From JBCDKH01 sp964388485 (GTDB taxonomy: Bacteria > Planctomycetota > Phycisphaerae > Tepidisphaerales > Tepidisphaeraceae), in contig CAYMAS010000014.1 in NCBI GenBank assembly GCA_964388485.1, positions 1 to 64,000 of the forward strand: DNA of 64,000 bases, written 5' to 3'. The number at the start of each line of letters is the position of its first letter. Positions within the stretch are counted from its first letter, which is position 1. Shown here in pieces: positions 52,208 through 61,465 of this stretch. Both the position numbers and the translations under genes were made by a program. The notes beneath the pieces are model-generated. The model had not been told where the DNA came from, searched no databases, and saw only the letters and a program-made list of their open reading frames with translations.

Positions 52208-52957
52208 TTGCCACGCGTCCTCGTCCTTCAAGCCGCCGGGATCAATTGCGACCGCGAGACCGCCCGCGCCTTCGAGCTGGCAGGTGCAACGGCGGAGCTT
52301 CGGCACGTCAACGCGCTCGACAAGCACCAGCCGTTCGAAGGCTTCGACCTGCTGGCGATTCCTGGCGGCTTCAGCTATGGCGACGACGTGGCGGCGGGGC
52401 GGATCCTCGGTGATCGACTGGCGCGGGAGTTGGGCGATCCGTTACGCGACTTTGTCGCCCGCGGCGGGCCGGTCATCGGCATCTGCAACGGCTTCCAGGT
52501 CCTCGTCAGCAGCGGCCTCTTGCCGGGCGACCAGCGGCGAGCGGCGTTGGACGAGAACGCCAGCGGCTCGTTCACGTGCCGATGGGTCACGCTGCGTCGC
52601 GGCCCGGCTGACTGCGTCTGGACGCGTGGCTGGGGTGAGGACGAAGCCGTCGAGCTGCCGGTCGCTCATGCCGAAGGCCGACTGCGGGCGGATGACGAGA
52701 CGGGCGGGGCGATCCTCTACGCCTCGCCGGCGGAAGCACTCGTCGCCGACTTGCCGCCGAACCCGAACCAAAGCGTCGGCGACATCGCCGGTTTGACCGA
52801 TACGACCGGCCTCGTCCTGGGCCTCATGCCGCACCCCGAGCGGTACGTCGAACACGCTCAGCACCCGGCGTATCAGCGGCGGAAGCTGGAGGGCGACTTC
52901 TCGCTCGAGCCGGCGGGGCTTCGGCTGTTCAAGAGCGCGGTGCAAGCGGTCGGCTGA
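52208..52957 (+). CDS. purQ: Phosphoribosylformylglycinamidine synthase, glutaminase subunit
   Basis: 249 residues from a TTG at 52208 (PRVLVLQAAGINCDRET follows); upstream codons in this frame overlap the divergent motA-like gene. Class I amidotransferase: nucleophile Cys in GPVIGICNGFQVLVSSGLLPG, His/Glu of the triad in GLMPHPERYVE, and the FSYGDDVAAG segment typical of PurQ. It supplies ammonia to PurL in the fourth step of purine synthesis; purL and purS are not in the window. Confidence 0.93.
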   Translation: MPRVLVLQAAGINCDRETARAFELAGATAELRHVNALDKHQPFEGFDLLAIPGGFSYGDDVAAGRILGDRLARELGDPLRDFVARGGPVIGICNGFQVLVSSGLLPGDQRRAALDENASGSFTCRWVTLRRGPADCVWTRGWGEDEAVELPVAHAEGRLRADDETGGAILYASPAEALVADLPPNPNQSVGDIAGLTDTTGLVLGLMPHPERYVEHAQHPAYQRRKLEGDFSLEPAGLRLFKSAVQAVG

Positions 52958-53039
52958 CGTCCGATAGTGCGGTTTTCCCGGGTTGTGGGCCAAAGTGGTT
53001 GTCGCCAGCAGCCGACGCAGGCCGATCCCGTGGTTACTC

Positions 53040-54266
53040 ATGACCACGCACCAAGCCCGCCGTTCCTCGAATTGTCGCCGCGTCGCCGTCGCTGCCGCAG
53101 GCATGGCGGCGGTCCTCGTCACCGAAGCCTCGGCCCAGGACCTGTTCGGCGTGACCGTCTCGGCTCCGGGCATCGACCCGGTGACCGTCACCGGCTCGTC
53201 GCTCTTCGACTTGGCCGAAGCGGTTATTGATTCCGTCGATGATTTCGAGCAGTTCGAAGGCACCTCCTTCACCGGTGCCCTCGACTACGCCAACCTCGAA
53301 AACGCCATCATCGTCAGCGGCGACGCGAGCGACCCGGATCAGGTGACGGTCGAGATTCCGAGCATCGGCTTCGTCCGAACGTTCAGCGACGAAGACGATG
53401 CCGAAGACTTCCTGCGGAACGATGGTGCCGACATCGTCGCGGAGTTCATCAGCGTCGTGAACAAGGACACGCTCGTGGGCGTCACCGACGGCAACCCTTC
53501 GGCATTGACGGCACTGCTTGCGGACGACGCTTTCCGCAACTTCGCCGAGTTCCGCAACCCGTTCGTCGGCTACAGCCAAGGGGCCGACGGCTTCCGGTTC
53601 TACGGCAGTGCGGCCTTGCTCTCGACGGACATCGGCGACGGCACGTTGTACGAAGGTGCCTTGACGACCGGGGCGAAGTTCACTGACCGCGTCGGCCTGA
53701 GCCTGAGCATTCCTGGGGCCTATCGCGAGATCGAAGGCAGCCAGACGTTCTACGTCGGAGCGCAGCTGGGTCTGCCGATCAAGCTCTCGCCGAGCGATCT
53801 GGAGACGGGCACGTTTCTGTGGCAGGTGACGCCTTACGCGACCGCGGCCGGCGGCGGCAGCCAGGATCAACTCGCCGGCGGGCTCGTGCTCGGCGGCGGT
53901 ATCGTCAACATGCTCGGCATCCGCCTGGGCGACTTCACGATCACCTCCGGCCAGCAAGCCGTCGGCTACGGCGGCACGCCGATCGAGGCGGGCGACTTCC
54001 GATTTGAAACCGACGTCGAGCAGACTCTGGTCCGCGGCAGCTTGCAGGCGACCTACGGCGGCGTCGGGCAGCAGGCGTACCTGACCGGCGGCGTGGCGTA
54101 CACGCAGTTCCTCGACGACGCGGCGGTCGACAACTACATCAGCCCGATGGCCGGCGTCGGGTTGAAGTTTGGCAGGGCCAACGTGCTGCGTCTGGGCTAT
54201 CGCGGCGACATCGGCGACGGCTTCGACATCCACCGCGGCGAGCTCGAAGTCCGCTTCGCCCACTGA
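53040..54266 (+). CDS. Predicted outer-membrane beta-barrel protein
   Basis: 408 residues from the ATG at 53040. Signal peptide VAVAAAGMAAVLVTEASAQ after a basic start. The C-terminal two thirds alternate polar and hydrophobic residues in the style of barrel strands (LYEGALTTGAKFTDRVGLSLSI, TFYVGAQLGLPI, LAGGLVLGGGIVNMLGIRLGDF, VLRLGYRGDIGDGFDIHRGELEVRF in pieces). No known family was recognised. The stop lies 16 bp before the heme oxygenase start, suggesting one transcript with bphO-bphP. Confidence 0.65.
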   Translation: MTTHQARRSSNCRRVAVAAAGMAAVLVTEASAQDLFGVTVSAPGIDPVTVTGSSLFDLAEAVIDSVDDFEQFEGTSFTGALDYANLENAIIVSGDASDPDQVTVEIPSIGFVRTFSDEDDAEDFLRNDGADIVAEFISVVNKDTLVGVTDGNPSALTALLADDAFRNFAEFRNPFVGYSQGADGFRFYGSAALLSTDIGDGTLYEGALTTGAKFTDRVGLSLSIPGAYREIEGSQTFYVGAQLGLPIKLSPSDLETGTFLWQVTPYATAAGGGSQDQLAGGLVLGGGIVNMLGIRLGDFTITSGQQAVGYGGTPIEAGDFRFETDVEQTLVRGSLQATYGGVGQQAYLTGGVAYTQFLDDAAVDNYISPMAGVGLKFGRANVLRLGYRGDIGDGFDIHRGELEVRFAH

Positions 54267-54282
54267 TGGCGTAGCGTTCGGC

Positions 54283-54759
54283 GTGACGTTGCTCGACGAG
54301 CTGCGAAAGGCGACGCGGCCGGCGCATGATCGGCTTCACGAGCTGTCCGACACGTCGACTCGCCAGGGCTACGGCCGCTTCCTGCAGGCCATGCACCGAG
54401 GGCTTGCCGCGATGCCACGCGACGTCGTGCCGGCGGCGACGTTGAGGGCTTTGCGGGCGGATCTAGCGGAACTCGAACTGCCGACGCCGACGGATCAATT
54501 TCAGTCGCTGCCGGCGGGGCTCGGTTGTCAGTACGTCGTCTCCGGCAGCCAGGTGGGAGCGGGCATGATGCTGCCTCACGCACGGGAGCACGATTGGCCG
54601 CGTCGGTATCTGAGCGACCGGCACGTTCGACGTTGGGCGGACGTGAAGCGGGCGCTGGCCGATCAGCCCGCCGATGACAAGGTGGTGCAGCAGGCAGTCG
54701 ATGCCTTCGACGTCTTCGTCAGGAGCTTCGAACGATCAGCGTCGGATCCTCTATCCTGA
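54283..54759 (+). CDS. bphO: Heme oxygenase (biliverdin-producing)
   Basis: 158 residues with a GTG start; no other usable start is near. The proximal heme ligand is probably His15 in LRKATRPAHDRLHEL; GLGCQYVVSGSQVGAGMM corresponds to the distal-helix GxxYV.xGSxxG region. It opens heme to biliverdin, CO and iron, supplying the chromophore of the phytochrome encoded immediately downstream. It is short for the family, with a compact N-terminus. Confidence 0.85.
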   Translation: MTLLDELRKATRPAHDRLHELSDTSTRQGYGRFLQAMHRGLAAMPRDVVPAATLRALRADLAELELPTPTDQFQSLPAGLGCQYVVSGSQVGAGMMLPHAREHDWPRRYLSDRHVRRWADVKRALADQPADDKVVQQAVDAFDVFVRSFERSASDPLS

Positions 54760-54765
54760 CGCCAG

Positions 54766-57153
54766 TTGTCTGCTCCCGACTCAGTCTCGCTCCTTCGGCC
54801 GCGGACCGGCGAGTACGTTGATGCGTCGGGTCAGCCCTGGGCCGTCTCGATCGACAACTGCGGAGACGAGCCGATCCACATTCCGAACCTCATTCAGCCG
54901 CACGGCCACCTCCTGGCGGTGGCGGACGGCGTCGTGACGCAGGCGTCGTATCAGGCAAGCGCGTTGCTCGGCGGCGACGTCGCGGGTCGGCAGCTGGACG
55001 ACCTCTTGCCCGAGGTCGCCGAGGCCGTCAAGACGCAGTCGCTCGACACGACGATCGTGCGGCTCATGCAGGTCGAGCTGGAAGGCCGCTTCTTCGACGT
55101 CCTGGCTCACCACCATCGCGAAGCCAACGGCGAGCAGATCATCATCGAGCTTGAAAGTCGCCACGGCGTTCGCCAGCCCGACCGTCAAGCCGCGGCGTCG
55201 CAGCGACGCGTGTTGAACAAGCTCCAAGCCGCCGACAACTGGCAGGCGATGGCGGACGCGATGGCGACGGAGATTCAGCACCTCACCGGCTTCGACCGCG
55301 TCATGGTCTACCGCTTCGACGCCGACTACAACGGCCAGGTCGTTGCCGAAGCGACCGACCCTCAGATCGATCCGAACCTCGAGAGCTACCTCGGCCTTAA
55401 CTACCCGGCGACGGACATCCCCGCCCAGGCCCGACGGCTTTATCTGCAGAATTGGGTCCGGGCGATCCCCGACATCGGCTACACGCCCCAGCCGCTGGTG
55501 CCGGAGCAGAACCCGAAGCTCGGCCGGCACGATCGGCTCGACCTGAGCTTCGCCACGCTCCGCAGCGTTTCGCCCCTGCACGTCGAGTACCTGCAGAACA
55601 TGGGCGTCGCCGCGACGCTGACGGTCAGCCTGATCGACCTTCGCTCGCCCGACGGCGGCATGGCTTTGGTCGATCCTGTGCAGGGCAGGCTCTGGGGCCT
55701 CATCGCGTGTCACCACTACCGCGGGCCACATGCCATCGAATTCGATCTGCGGGAGACGTGCGAGCTCGTTGGCCGCGTCGCGAGTCTACAGTTGTCGACG
55801 CAGAGCGCACGGAAGGCCGCCGACGATCAAGCGAAGCACCGGGCCAAGCAGGCCGCGTTGGTCCGGCAGACGGTGGCGTGTGACGATAACGCCGAGTCCA
55901 TGGCGCGGGCCCTGCTTGAAGGTGACGTAACGATCGGAGATGTGGTTGAGGCCGACGGTGCCGCGTGGCTGGACCACGACGCGATCCAGACCATCGGCGA
56001 GGTGCCGTCGCACGAGACGATTCGCAAGATCGGAAGGTGGGTTCGGCAAAGCGGAGACGACGTCGTGGCGACGCATCAACTGACGCTGGACGCTGCGGAT
56101 CTTTGCGACGTTGCCGAGGCGAAGGAACTGGCGTCGGGCGTGCTGGCCTTCGAGCTGCCGGGCAGCGACGCGATTCTGATGTGGCTTCGTGGCGAGCGGG
56201 TCCGCACGGTCGACTGGGCGGGCAAACCGGACAAGCCCGAGTCCGGTCGGCTCTCGCCGCGCAAGAGCTTCGCCAAGTGGAAGGGCCGGGTCCGTGGCCG
56301 CAGCGAGCCGTGGAGCGACGCCGAAGTCGCAGCCGTCTCGGAATTGCGGTCCGCGCTCATCGAGGTCGTGCTCAGGCACACCCGTCAGATCTCCCGCCTC
56401 AACGCCGACCTTGCCGCGAGCAACCGCGAACTGGCGAGCTTCGCCTACGCCGCCGCCCACGATCTGCGCGAGCCGATCCGCGGCATCAACAACCTGACCA
56501 GCTTCACGCTCGAAGATTACGGCGACCTGCTCGACGACGAAGGCCGAGGCTATCTGCAGAAAGTCCAAGGCCTGACGCAGCGGATGGATGGCCTCATCGC
56601 CAGTCTGCTCCGCTACGCGCAGCTCGGCCAAGCCAAGCTTCAGCGCGTGCCGGTCGATCTGAACGACGTCGTCGCCGACGCGGTCGATCTTGTGGTGGCA
56701 TCACAGGAGAAGCCGGACGTCGAGATCAGGGTGGCGGAGCATCTGCCGAGGCTGCACGCGGATGCCGATCGTTTGCTGGAGGTCTATCAGAACCTGCTGA
56801 CGAACGCGATCAAATATGCGGGAACCGCGACGCCGCAAATCGACGTCGGCGTCGCCACACCCGCCGAAGCTGCGGCCGCTGCGGATGACGACTTTTCCCG
56901 CTCGCTTGCCGCGTTGGCGACAGGCACCGTGCTCTTTGTGCGGGATGGAGGCATCGGCATCCCGCCCGACAGTCGCGATGCGGTCTTCACGATCTTCCGT
57001 CGGCTCCACCCGCGCGACGACTACGGCGGCGGCTCGGGTGCAGGGCTTACCATCGTCCGCCAAGCCGTCGAACGCCACGGCGGCAAAATCTGGATCACCG
57101 CCAACGGCGACAAATCCGGCACCACCTTCTGGTTCACCATCGGCAGCACGTGA
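54766..57153 (+). CDS. bphP: Bacteriophytochrome histidine kinase
   Basis: 795 residues from a TTG that follows the bphO stop after six bases; no ATG or GTG lies before the chromophore site. PAS-GAF-PHY sensor: bilin-binding Cys32 in NCGDEPIHIPNLIQPHGHLL, the GAF motif NYPATDIPAQARRLYLQNWVR and CHHYRGPHAIEF. The kinase has phospho-acceptor His565 in AYAAAHDLREPIRGINN, N box VYQNLLTNAIKYAG and G boxes RDGGIGIPPDSRD and GGSGAGLTIVRQAVERHGG. It photoconverts between red and far-red forms and should pass phosphate to a response regulator that is not visible nearby. Confidence 0.95.
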   Translation: MSAPDSVSLLRPRTGEYVDASGQPWAVSIDNCGDEPIHIPNLIQPHGHLLAVADGVVTQASYQASALLGGDVAGRQLDDLLPEVAEAVKTQSLDTTIVRLMQVELEGRFFDVLAHHHREANGEQIIIELESRHGVRQPDRQAAASQRRVLNKLQAADNWQAMADAMATEIQHLTGFDRVMVYRFDADYNGQVVAEATDPQIDPNLESYLGLNYPATDIPAQARRLYLQNWVRAIPDIGYTPQPLVPEQNPKLGRHDRLDLSFATLRSVSPLHVEYLQNMGVAATLTVSLIDLRSPDGGMALVDPVQGRLWGLIACHHYRGPHAIEFDLRETCELVGRVASLQLSTQSARKAADDQAKHRAKQAALVRQTVACDDNAESMARALLEGDVTIGDVVEADGAAWLDHDAIQTIGEVPSHETIRKIGRWVRQSGDDVVATHQLTLDAADLCDVAEAKELASGVLAFELPGSDAILMWLRGERVRTVDWAGKPDKPESGRLSPRKSFAKWKGRVRGRSEPWSDAEVAAVSELRSALIEVVLRHTRQISRLNADLAASNRELASFAYAAAHDLREPIRGINNLTSFTLEDYGDLLDDEGRGYLQKVQGLTQRMDGLIASLLRYAQLGQAKLQRVPVDLNDVVADAVDLVVASQEKPDVEIRVAEHLPRLHADADRLLEVYQNLLTNAIKYAGTATPQIDVGVATPAEAAAAADDDFSRSLAALATGTVLFVRDGGIGIPPDSRDAVFTIFRRLHPRDDYGGGSGAGLTIVRQAVERHGGKIWITANGDKSGTTFWFTIGST

Positions 57154-57250
57154 CGTACGACGTCAGGCGTCGCGGCTACCAAGCGTCGAACGCAGCGTCA
57201 TTCGACTGAATCCAGACAATCTTCGATCCTCCCGACCACTTCAGCTACGG

Positions 57251-57523
57251 TCACAGAAGCCCCACGATCGTCGCCGCCCGCTGTAAGGTCGCTCTCGTGA
57301 TCCGTACCACCACCTCCGGCGTCAGCTCTGCCTGCTCGTCCTCGTGGTACGACTCGGGAATCTCCTTCAGCGACAGATCCCGCACCTCTTGCTCGACCTG
57401 CTCCTGCCTCGCCTGCTGAGCCGCCAGATCGTCCCGCTTCAACGGCTCGACCGCGTCGTAAGCGAGCATCAGAGTGCTGACCTGCCACTCCCAAAAGCCG
57501 TGCGTGCCCTGATCGTCTGCCAT
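57251..57523 (-). CDS. Small protein of unknown function downstream of comM
   Basis: 90 residues: MADDQGTHGFWEWQVSTLML, then a charged, Gln/Glu-rich central part and a hydrophobic end (RATLQRAATIVGLL). No family recognised. It begins eight bp after the comM-like stop on the same strand, which favours a real, co-transcribed gene. Confidence 0.55.
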   Translation of the reverse strand: MADDQGTHGFWEWQVSTLMLAYDAVEPLKRDDLAAQQARQEQVEQEVRDLSLKEIPESYHEDEQAELTPEVVVRITRATLQRAATIVGLL

Positions 57524-57531
57524 GCTTCACC

Positions 57532-59040
57532 CTACGGACGCCGATCCAGAATCCGATACCCGACGGCTTCGGCGACGTGGAGCTCGGTGACGTCCGCCTC
57601 ACCTTCGACGTCGGCAATCGTTCGGGCGACACGCCGCACCTTGTCGTACGCTCGGGCGGAGAGGCCCAACTCCTCCATCGCCTGCCGCAGAATCATCAAC
57701 GCACCGTCTTCCAGCGGCACCGCGTCGTTCAGCAGGCGGCCGCTCATGCGAGCGTTCGTCATCGAGCCGTTGCCGAAGCGTTCACGCTGGGCGGATCGGG
57801 CACGAGTCACCGACTGACGCATCTCGTCGCTCGTCGTGCCGACCTTCTTCCGGCTCAACTCGTCGTAGCTCACCTTCGGCACCTCGATGTGCAGGTCGAT
57901 CCGATCGAGCAACGGCCCGCTGAGTCGCGACAGGTACTTCTCGTCGCGCCCGCCTCGGCCCTCGTCGCCGCGAACGCTCGGGTTCATCGCCGCGACGAGC
58001 ATGAAGTCCGCGGGAAACTTCACGCTCGAGTGCACGCGGCTGACCGTGATCTCGCCGCCCTCGAGCGGCTCGCGGAGCATGTCGAGCACTGTCCTGCCGA
58101 ACTCCGGCAGCTCGTCGAGAAACAGGATGCCGTGATGCGACAGCGAGCACTCGCCGGGCTTGGGCACGCTGCCGCCGCCGACCAAAGCCTGGGCGGTTGC
58201 GGAGTGGTGGGGCGAGCGGAAGGGCCGGTGCGTCATGAGGCTGACGCCGCTCGGCAGGAGGCCGACGGTGCTGTAAATACGCGTCGTCTCCAGCGCTTCG
58301 TCCCGCGTCAGCGGCGGCATGATTCCGCCCATCCGCTTGGCGAGCATCGTCTTGCCCGTGCCAGGCGGCCCGATCATCGCCAAGTTGTGCCGACCACTGC
58401 AGGCGATGACGACCGCCCGCTTCACCGCCTCCTGACCACGCACATCGGCAAAATCCGGCACCGCTTCGGCCGAGCCGCCGATCTCGTCGCTGTCCGTCTC
58501 GCAAGCCGGCTCGGGAGCACCTTCGTCGCCGTTGAGAAACGCGACCGCCTGGGCGAGCGTGCCGACAGGGATCACCTCGACCTCGCTGACCACTGCGGCT
58601 TCTTTCGCGTTGACCTCGGGCACAAGGACCCCGGTCATGCCAAGCGACGCCGCCAGCATCGCCATCGACAACGCCCCGCGGATCGGCCGAACGCGGCCGT
58701 CGAGTGCTAATTCGCCGGCAATGAGGTACTGGCGATGTCGCTCGCCGATGATGCTGCCGGTGCACCGCATCAGGCCGACGCTGATCGCCAGATCGAGTGC
58801 CGCCGCCTCCTTCTTCACGTCCGCCGGGGCCAGGTTGATGAACACCTTCGACGTCGGCACCGGATGGCCGCTGTTTTGAATCGCCCGCCGCGTCCGCTCG
58901 ACGCTCTCCTTCGTCGCCGCCTGCGCCAGGCCGACCAGCACCGTCGCCGCCGAGCCGCGGCCGGTGACGTCGACCTCCACGTCGCACGGCACCGCGTCGA
59001 TTCCCTGCAGCACAAACGTCTTCACCCGCGACAACGCCAT
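57532..59040 (-). CDS. comM: YifB/ComM-family Mg-chelatase-like AAA+ protein
   Basis: 502 residues. An N-terminal ChlI-type domain (VFINLAPADVKKEAAALDLAISVGL in pieces, YLIAGELALDGRVRPIRGALSMA), Walker A MIGPPGTGKTMLAKRM near 222-237, Walker B GILFLDELPEFGR, and sensor DRIDLHIEVPKV. The family is a branch-migration helicase in natural transformation of some bacteria. At AAMNPSVRGDEG, where most members have MNPCPCGY with a zinc-like Cys pair, both cysteines are missing. No other competence genes are near. Confidence 0.92.
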   Translation of the reverse strand: MALSRVKTFVLQGIDAVPCDVEVDVTGRGSAATVLVGLAQAATKESVERTRRAIQNSGHPVPTSKVFINLAPADVKKEAAALDLAISVGLMRCTGSIIGERHRQYLIAGELALDGRVRPIRGALSMAMLAASLGMTGVLVPEVNAKEAAVVSEVEVIPVGTLAQAVAFLNGDEGAPEPACETDSDEIGGSAEAVPDFADVRGQEAVKRAVVIACSGRHNLAMIGPPGTGKTMLAKRMGGIMPPLTRDEALETTRIYSTVGLLPSGVSLMTHRPFRSPHHSATAQALVGGGSVPKPGECSLSHHGILFLDELPEFGRTVLDMLREPLEGGEITVSRVHSSVKFPADFMLVAAMNPSVRGDEGRGGRDEKYLSRLSGPLLDRIDLHIEVPKVSYDELSRKKVGTTSDEMRQSVTRARSAQRERFGNGSMTNARMSGRLLNDAVPLEDGALMILRQAMEELGLSARAYDKVRRVARTIADVEGEADVTELHVAEAVGYRILDRRP

Positions 59041-59114
59041 GAGTCACTGACGCTAACGGAGCAGCAGAGAAACTGCAAAAGCTGCCAAGCTACCGGTTTG
59101 GAAAGCTAGACGTC

Positions 59115-59146
59115 AGGAAGGGCACGCATTAGGAAGGGCACGCATT
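59115..59146. repeat. Two tandem 16-bp direct repeats
   Basis: AGGAAGGGCACGCATT occurs twice in direct succession, the second reaching into the stop codon of the sugar isomerase gene (minus strand). Probably a slipped-strand duplication. Confidence 0.7.
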
Positions 59147-59936
59147 AGGAAAGCCCCATGCCCTGCAGGAACTTCAGGCTCGTCGCCAGCGAATCGAACG
59201 GATCACGATAGGTCGTGTCCTGCTCGACGCAGAAGCACTTGACGCCCGAATCCTGTGCCGCCACGAGGATGCCGGGCCAGTCGAGATTGCCGACGCCGAC
59301 CTCTGCCATGTAGACGTTCCGCTCGGTGTCGATGGCGAGGTCCTTGACGTGGATCAGCGGCACCCGGCCGGCGAACTTGCGGATCCACCAAGACGGATCG
59401 CCGCCGGCGTGTGCGACCCAGTAGGTGTCGAGCTCGAACCAGGCGTCGGGGTGCATGTGCTCGATGAGCAGGTCAATTGCCCGCTCTGCCTCGAACTGAT
59501 CCTTGCCGCCGAGCTTGGCCCACTCGTGACTGTGATTGTGGTAGCCGAAGCGGATGCCGTGTTCGGCAAGTTTGGCGACGCCGTCGTTGAAGGTCTCGAT
59601 CCACTTGAGCCAGTTCGTCTCGTTGTACTCGTCGGCTTTGGGAAAGTACCCGCCGACGGCGGTGAGGTCGGTGCCGAGGGTCTTGAGATCGTCTGCCACA
59701 GCCTCCGGCCGCTCGATCGCCGCCTCGTACGGCCGGATGTGCGTCGCGACGCATTGCAGCCCCGTGTCATCGAGGATCTGGCGAACGACCTTGACGTCCT
59801 CCATCCAAACCGCCGACGCCTGCACCGCGGTCCACCCCTGATCCGCCAACCGCCGGCATGTCGTCGCCAATTCCTCCGGCGTCTTGCAGTGGTCGCGCAG
59901 GGTAAAGAGCTGGACGGCGAGGGTGAGATCTTGCAT
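59145..59936 (-). CDS. Sugar phosphate isomerase/epimerase-family protein (xylose-isomerase-like TIM barrel)
   Basis: 263 residues from the ATG at 59936 (MQDLTLAVQLFTLRDHCKT). AP-endonuclease-2/XylA-like fold: GWTAVQASAV, CVATHIRPYEAA, FGYHNHSHEWAKLG, AWFELDTYWVAHAGGDP, LIHVKDLA and CFCVEQDTT; the His, Glu and Asp residues in these motifs bind the metal. The substrate is not predictable. Planctomycetes carry many such genes for sugar catabolism. Confidence 0.88.
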   Translation of the reverse strand: MQDLTLAVQLFTLRDHCKTPEELATTCRRLADQGWTAVQASAVWMEDVKVVRQILDDTGLQCVATHIRPYEAAIERPEAVADDLKTLGTDLTAVGGYFPKADEYNETNWLKWIETFNDGVAKLAEHGIRFGYHNHSHEWAKLGGKDQFEAERAIDLLIEHMHPDAWFELDTYWVAHAGGDPSWWIRKFAGRVPLIHVKDLAIDTERNVYMAEVGVGNLDWPGILVAAQDSGVKCFCVEQDTTYRDPFDSLATSLKFLQGMGLS

Positions 59937-60120
59937 GGGATCAAGGTAGTAGAGGCGACGCCGCATCGCTATGGGAGGATCGCATAGCGGACAAACGTTG
60001 GGTGCTGCCGAATCGTTACAACCGCGAGGTGATGCAAATGGGTGTTGATCTGACACTCCGTTTGGTCGCTCGACTCAGATCTAGGTTGATCGACAGCTAC
60101 AAATCGTAGATAGTACCGCC

Positions 60121-61269
60121 GTGAACAACCCATGGAGAATGGCAGCGTGTCTTACCACCTTCGGTTGCCTCGGCAGCTTGTCAGCGACTTCTTTCGCTGC
60201 TCCAAGCCTGATTCCGCTGGGCGATCTACCCGGCGGCGACATCTCGAGCGATGCTACCGCCATCAACAGCGATGGCACCGTCATCGTTGGACAGAGCGTC
60301 TCCTCCACTGGCTCGCAGGCTTTCCGCTGGACTGCCGAGACCGGCATGGTCGGACTGGGCGGGTTGACGGGTGCCTCTGGAGCCAGCAGCGCACGCGGCG
60401 TCAGCGGCGACGGATCGGTAGTTGTCGGACGAAGTGGAACGTCGTCCGGCAGCGAGGGCTTTCGCTGGACTGCCGAAGGCGGCATGACCGGAATCGGCGA
60501 TTTGCCTGGCGGAATTTACTTCAGCGTCGCAGACGGTATCAGCCGAGACGGCTCCACCATCGTCGGTTCGTCATCAGGAGCAGACGGGTTCGAAGCATTT
60601 CGCTGGACGGTCGATGATCTTTTCGAGCCGCTTGGATTTCCCCAGAACGGTAGATCAAGCGGAGCTGGCAGCGTCAGTTCTGACGGCTCCATGGTCGCGG
60701 GCGCGGCATCTATTACGGGCAGCGGCGGCACGATTGCGAACGGCGTGCGTTGGACGCGAGACGCGGGTCCGTTGCTACTAGATTACGACCTGTTCGCAGG
60801 ATCCACCCGCGCAATCAGCGACGACGGCAGCACGATTGTCGGATCCTCTGGATTCATTGATCAGACGGCCTACCAATGGACGCAAGATGAAGGCCTTGTT
60901 CCCCTTTTCGGCCCGACGGGTGGACCGGGCGGCGTGCCGCTAGCGTTGAGTGCAGACGGCTCCGTCGTCGTCGGCACGTTATTCGCTGGGACTGTCCCCG
61001 ACACGGAGCAGGCCTTCGTGTGGAGCAAGAATGGTGGCGTTCGCTCACTGACCGACATCCTCGACACTTTCAACCTTGACTACCGCAGTGACGGTTGGAC
61101 TCGTCTGCTCGCTGCTACCGGCGTCAGCGATGACGGCAGTGTTGTGACGGGCACTGGAATTCGCAACGGTAATTTGGAAGCCTTCGTCGCTGTCATTCCT
61201 GAGCCTGGAGCAGCCGCGTCGATTGCCGGCCTTGCCGGTGTTGCTCTTCGTCGTCGGTCTAGAGGGTGA
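60121..61269 (+). CDS. PEP-CTERM protein with HAF repeats
   Basis: 382 residues with a GTG start. Signal peptide (AACLTTFGCLGSLSATSFAA), then about seven HAF-type repeats (AFRWTAETGMVGLGGL, GFRWTAEGGMTGIGDLPGG, with D(G/S)S.(V/I)VG segments) and the tail VIPEPGAAASIAGLAG ending LRRRSRG, a PEP-CTERM sorting signal. HAF repeats form beta-propeller-like extracellular domains of unknown function. It converges on ppdK. Confidence 0.88.
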   Translation: MNNPWRMAACLTTFGCLGSLSATSFAAPSLIPLGDLPGGDISSDATAINSDGTVIVGQSVSSTGSQAFRWTAETGMVGLGGLTGASGASSARGVSGDGSVVVGRSGTSSGSEGFRWTAEGGMTGIGDLPGGIYFSVADGISRDGSTIVGSSSGADGFEAFRWTVDDLFEPLGFPQNGRSSGAGSVSSDGSMVAGAASITGSGGTIANGVRWTRDAGPLLLDYDLFAGSTRAISDDGSTIVGSSGFIDQTAYQWTQDEGLVPLFGPTGGPGGVPLALSADGSVVVGTLFAGTVPDTEQAFVWSKNGGVRSLTDILDTFNLDYRSDGWTRLLAATGVSDDGSVVTGTGIRNGNLEAFVAVIPEPGAAASIAGLAGVALRRRSRG

Positions 61270-61410
61270 GGGATATATCGTCAACATCTCCTGCCCTAGC
61301 GGGCAACAATCCTTTTCACTCCCCGGATAATCGAAGTCGTTGGAAGAGGTCCGCCTCACGACGACCGCTGTGGCATCACTTCCGCAGAAGCCCGCAGCGA
61401 CCAGCAAAAT

Positions 61411-61432
61411 AGGCCGCCTCGAAAGGCGGCCT
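61411..61432 (-). terminator. Terminator between the HAF protein and ppdK
   Basis: A perfect nine-bp stem (AGGCCGCCT and complement) with a four-base loop. On the minus strand it is followed by ATTTTGC, so it mainly serves ppdK; in the other direction it may also stop the convergent PEP-CTERM gene. Confidence 0.75.
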
Positions 61433-61465
61433 GCTGAAGTCACAGCCTCAATGTCATGAGGGTGG

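Noticed and set aside
59115..59146. Possible CRISPR or regulatory iteron
   Set aside because: Only two adjacent 16-bp copies without spacers; best read as a short tandem duplication. No CRISPR-like array was seen anywhere in the window.
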